Positions 62,508-64,000 of a stretch of 64,000 bases of DNA are shown here, piece after piece. The position numbers were made by a program, and so were the translations under genes. This stretch comes from an uncultured Flaviramulus sp. (GTDB taxonomy: Bacteria > Bacteroidota > Bacteroidia > Flavobacteriales > Flavobacteriaceae): NCBI GenBank assembly GCA_947495125.1, contig CANLXL010000003.1, positions 124,001 to 188,000 of the forward strand. Reading direction: 5' to 3'. Numbering within the stretch: position 1 is the first letter of the stretch; each line of letters starts with the position of its first letter. The notes beneath the pieces were generated by a model, which saw only the letters and a program-made list of their open reading frames with translations, had not been told where the DNA came from and did no database searches.

Positions 62508-63282
62508 AAAAACCAACCTTAAAACCATCTGGCAACGCGCTAAAATTAGACCGGTTTTATTACTTTTTGCATTTCAAGGAATAGCATTTTCATTGTTTCT
62601 TTTCATCCCATTAACTTTGATAATGAACTCTTTGAAAAATAGTTTTCCTTATGTTGATAACGTTGAAAAAATAGAATCCGAAGGAATAAAAGAAAGAGCA
62701 GTTCTAATCGACATTGAGGCCATTGAAAATGTAAATATAAATGGAAATAATCCTCAAGTTTTGACTTATGAATTTGATTTGAATGGACAGAAAGCACGAT
62801 CAAAGTTTAGTGTTTTTGATCCAGAAAAGACTAAAGATTTAAAGAAGGGAGATATTATTCCAATCAAACATTTGAATGAAAAATCTATTGCAATGGAATA
62901 CAAGCAATATTCATTTAGTATGGATTTTATTTACTACATCGCTGGTGCTTTTTTATTAATTGGTCTAATTCTTTGCTATCTATTATACGCGCGAATTAAA
63001 AGGGAAATTACACTTTACAAAACTGGAAGAATTAAAGAAGGTAAGATAATATCAATAAGCCAAAATAAGGGATTCACATTTTCAAAATTTGGAATGTCGA
63101 TGGATGTACATTACGAATATGAAAACGTTGTCGCAAAATCAAGAACTAATAATTTTGCCATAACTAATAACAAATCAATTGGAGATACAATTAAAGTTTT
63201 GGTTTCACAAGACAGAAAGACATCTTGCCTGTATCCAGAATTAATTGCTAAAACTAACGGTTGGAAAGAGCATTACTTTTGA
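62497..63282 (+). CDS. DUF3592-like membrane protein
   Basis: A 261-residue protein with helices near 20-42 (LLLFAFQGIAFSLFLFIPL) and 145-166 (FIYYIAGAFLLIGLILCYLL). Between and after them lie two beta-rich segments, EFDLNGQKARSKFSVF and GMSMDVHYEYENVVAKSR, each followed by a G-D-x-I motif (KGDIIPIKHL, IGDTIKVLV), as in DUF3592. Function unknown. It starts at a TTG overlapping the lgt end by 11 bases; a later start is possible since there is no early ATG. Confidence 0.6.
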   Translation: MINRKTNLKTIWQRAKIRPVLLLFAFQGIAFSLFLFIPLTLIMNSLKNSFPYVDNVEKIESEGIKERAVLIDIEAIENVNINGNNPQVLTYEFDLNGQKARSKFSVFDPEKTKDLKKGDIIPIKHLNEKSIAMEYKQYSFSMDFIYYIAGAFLLIGLILCYLLYARIKREITLYKTGRIKEGKIISISQNKGFTFSKFGMSMDVHYEYENVVAKSRTNNFAITNNKSIGDTIKVLVSQDRKTSCLYPELIAKTNGWKEHYF

Positions 63283-63348
63283 AAATGCGGTTACTGATAA
63301 AATCGAAAAGAAGAAGCCTCTTTTCCCCTATAACCTGAATTAATTAAA

Positions 63349-64000
63349 ATGAACGATAAGGATTATTTTTTACATTTATATGAGATCGCAAGTCATCTTA
63401 ACAAGGAATACGCGCTGCATGCTGCACTTCGCAAATCTTTAGAGAAGACCGTTGAGATTCTCAACATAGAAACAGGTTGGTTCTGGCTTACCGAACCCGA
63501 CAACAAATCGGTTTATCTAGCGGCTTCCCATAACCTACCTCCCGCTTTAAGCAATCATCCCGAACGCTTATCCGGTTGGTGTTATTGCATCAAACAGTAT
63601 TTAGACGATGATATCGATCAGGCCATGAATATCAGCGAGATTACCTGTTCAAGATTAAAGGACATTAGCACCGGAACGAAAGGATTGAAATTTCATGCGA
63701 TCATCCCAATAACAATAAATGGTCAAAAGGTAGGGCTTATGAACTTACTTAGTAAAGAAACCCGACAACTGAATGAAAAGGAATTGGCCATTCTTAACAC
63801 CATTAGCGAATTGGTGGGGACCGCCATTCAGCGTACAAGATTACAGCAGTCTTATCGTGGTAAAAAAAGTGAGTCGGACACCTTAATAAGTAGTGTGTTA
63901 GAGCGCGTTTTTAATCCACAAATAGAGGCCATCATTTCATGCCTGGATAACCCTAAAAGTAATAAGGTTAACATCAATGAAGCACTAAACAAAGCAAAGG
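63349..64000 (+). CDS. GAF-domain protein, probably a sensor histidine kinase, truncated by window end
   Basis: From ATG 63349 about 217 codons are open to the window edge. An N-terminal GAF domain spans about residues 15-165 (LNIETGWFWLTEPDNKSVYLAA, then FHAIIPITINGQKVGLMNLL, and ELAILNTISELVGTAIQRTRL). A helical linker follows (SDTLISSVLERVFN), the usual lead into a dimerisation and histidine-kinase domain. The kinase part is outside the window. It has no membrane helix so far and would sense a cytoplasmic signal. Confidence 0.75.
   Translation, partial: MNDKDYFLHLYEIASHLNKEYALHAALRKSLEKTVEILNIETGWFWLTEPDNKSVYLAASHNLPPALSNHPERLSGWCYCIKQYLDDDIDQAMNISEITCSRLKDISTGTKGLKFHAIIPITINGQKVGLMNLLSKETRQLNEKELAILNTISELVGTAIQRTRLQQSYRGKKSESDTLISSVLERVFNPQIEAIISCLDNPKSNKVNINEALNKAK

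Noticed and set aside
1-64000. Insertion sequences, transposases or integrases
   Set aside because: None recognisable on either strand, so the accessory blocks must have moved by homologous recombination or lost their mobility genes.

Overview
The window reads as a chromosomal segment of a flavobacterium (Bacteroidota, probably marine). The evidence is low-GC DNA, several promoters of the Bacteroidota type (-7 box TAnnTTTG, once with TTG 19 bases upstream), a SusC/SusD pair with a hybrid two-component regulator and Cys-type sulfatases, a type IX secretion sorting domain, and a housekeeping block in the order pyk, IPExxxVDY-type gene, rnc, fabF, acpP with purN divergent.

Layout. 1-764 is the start of a NagD-like HAD phosphatase leaving the window. 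838-7904 is an accessory and scarred stretch: two decayed partial copies of pyruvate kinase (1064-1571 and 5268-5780) in the same orientation as the intact gene at 7900-9342. Between them lies an ECF sigma-factor module (sigma factor, membrane protein, lipoprotein, Spy-like protein, outer-membrane protein). The second pyk fragment is fused to the last 70 codons of dinB, and a phosphoethanolamine-transferase-like gene sits next to intact pyk. 7900-17750 is core metabolism: pyk, rnc, fabF, acpP, purN, an RNase H, a PfkB kinase and a long PurF-type amidotransferase. 17751-18443 has no protein gene but holds three near-identical tandem units of about 214 bp. Each carries a roughly 70-75 nt conserved sequence ending in an intrinsic terminator, and the last two have clear -7 boxes; this looks like an array of small-RNA genes. 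18444-27852 has a superoxide dismutase, AddA-like and AddB-like recombination nucleases separated by an OmpA/TSP3 porin, and an alpha/beta hydrolase.

28024-56597 is an accessory polysaccharide-utilisation locus: GMC oxidoreductase plus its small subunit, hybrid two-component regulator, GH109-like Gfo/Idh/MocA enzyme, SusC, SusD, a PKD-LamG lipoprotein, a sulfatase, a DUF5077/DUF3472-type protein with PKD-LamG, a giant Asp-box propeller protein with PKD-LamG modules and a T9SS tail, a small lipoprotein, a second sulfatase, a DoxX-like protein and a PhoD-like phosphatase. No classical polysaccharide lyase or endo-hydrolase is recognisable, so the target is probably sulfated, possibly rich in N-acetylhexosamine, and attacked partly by oxidation, desulfation and dephosphorylation. 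It is followed by a threonine-degradation unit (Lrp/AsnC regulator divergent from threonine 3-dehydrogenase and Kbl), a DUF4468-like secreted protein convergent with tRNA-Ala(GGC), a small envelope cluster with lgt, and a GAF-domain protein running off the end.

The two observations most worth following are the triple small-RNA-like array at 17863-18360 and the recombination scars of pyk and dinB at 1064-5990.
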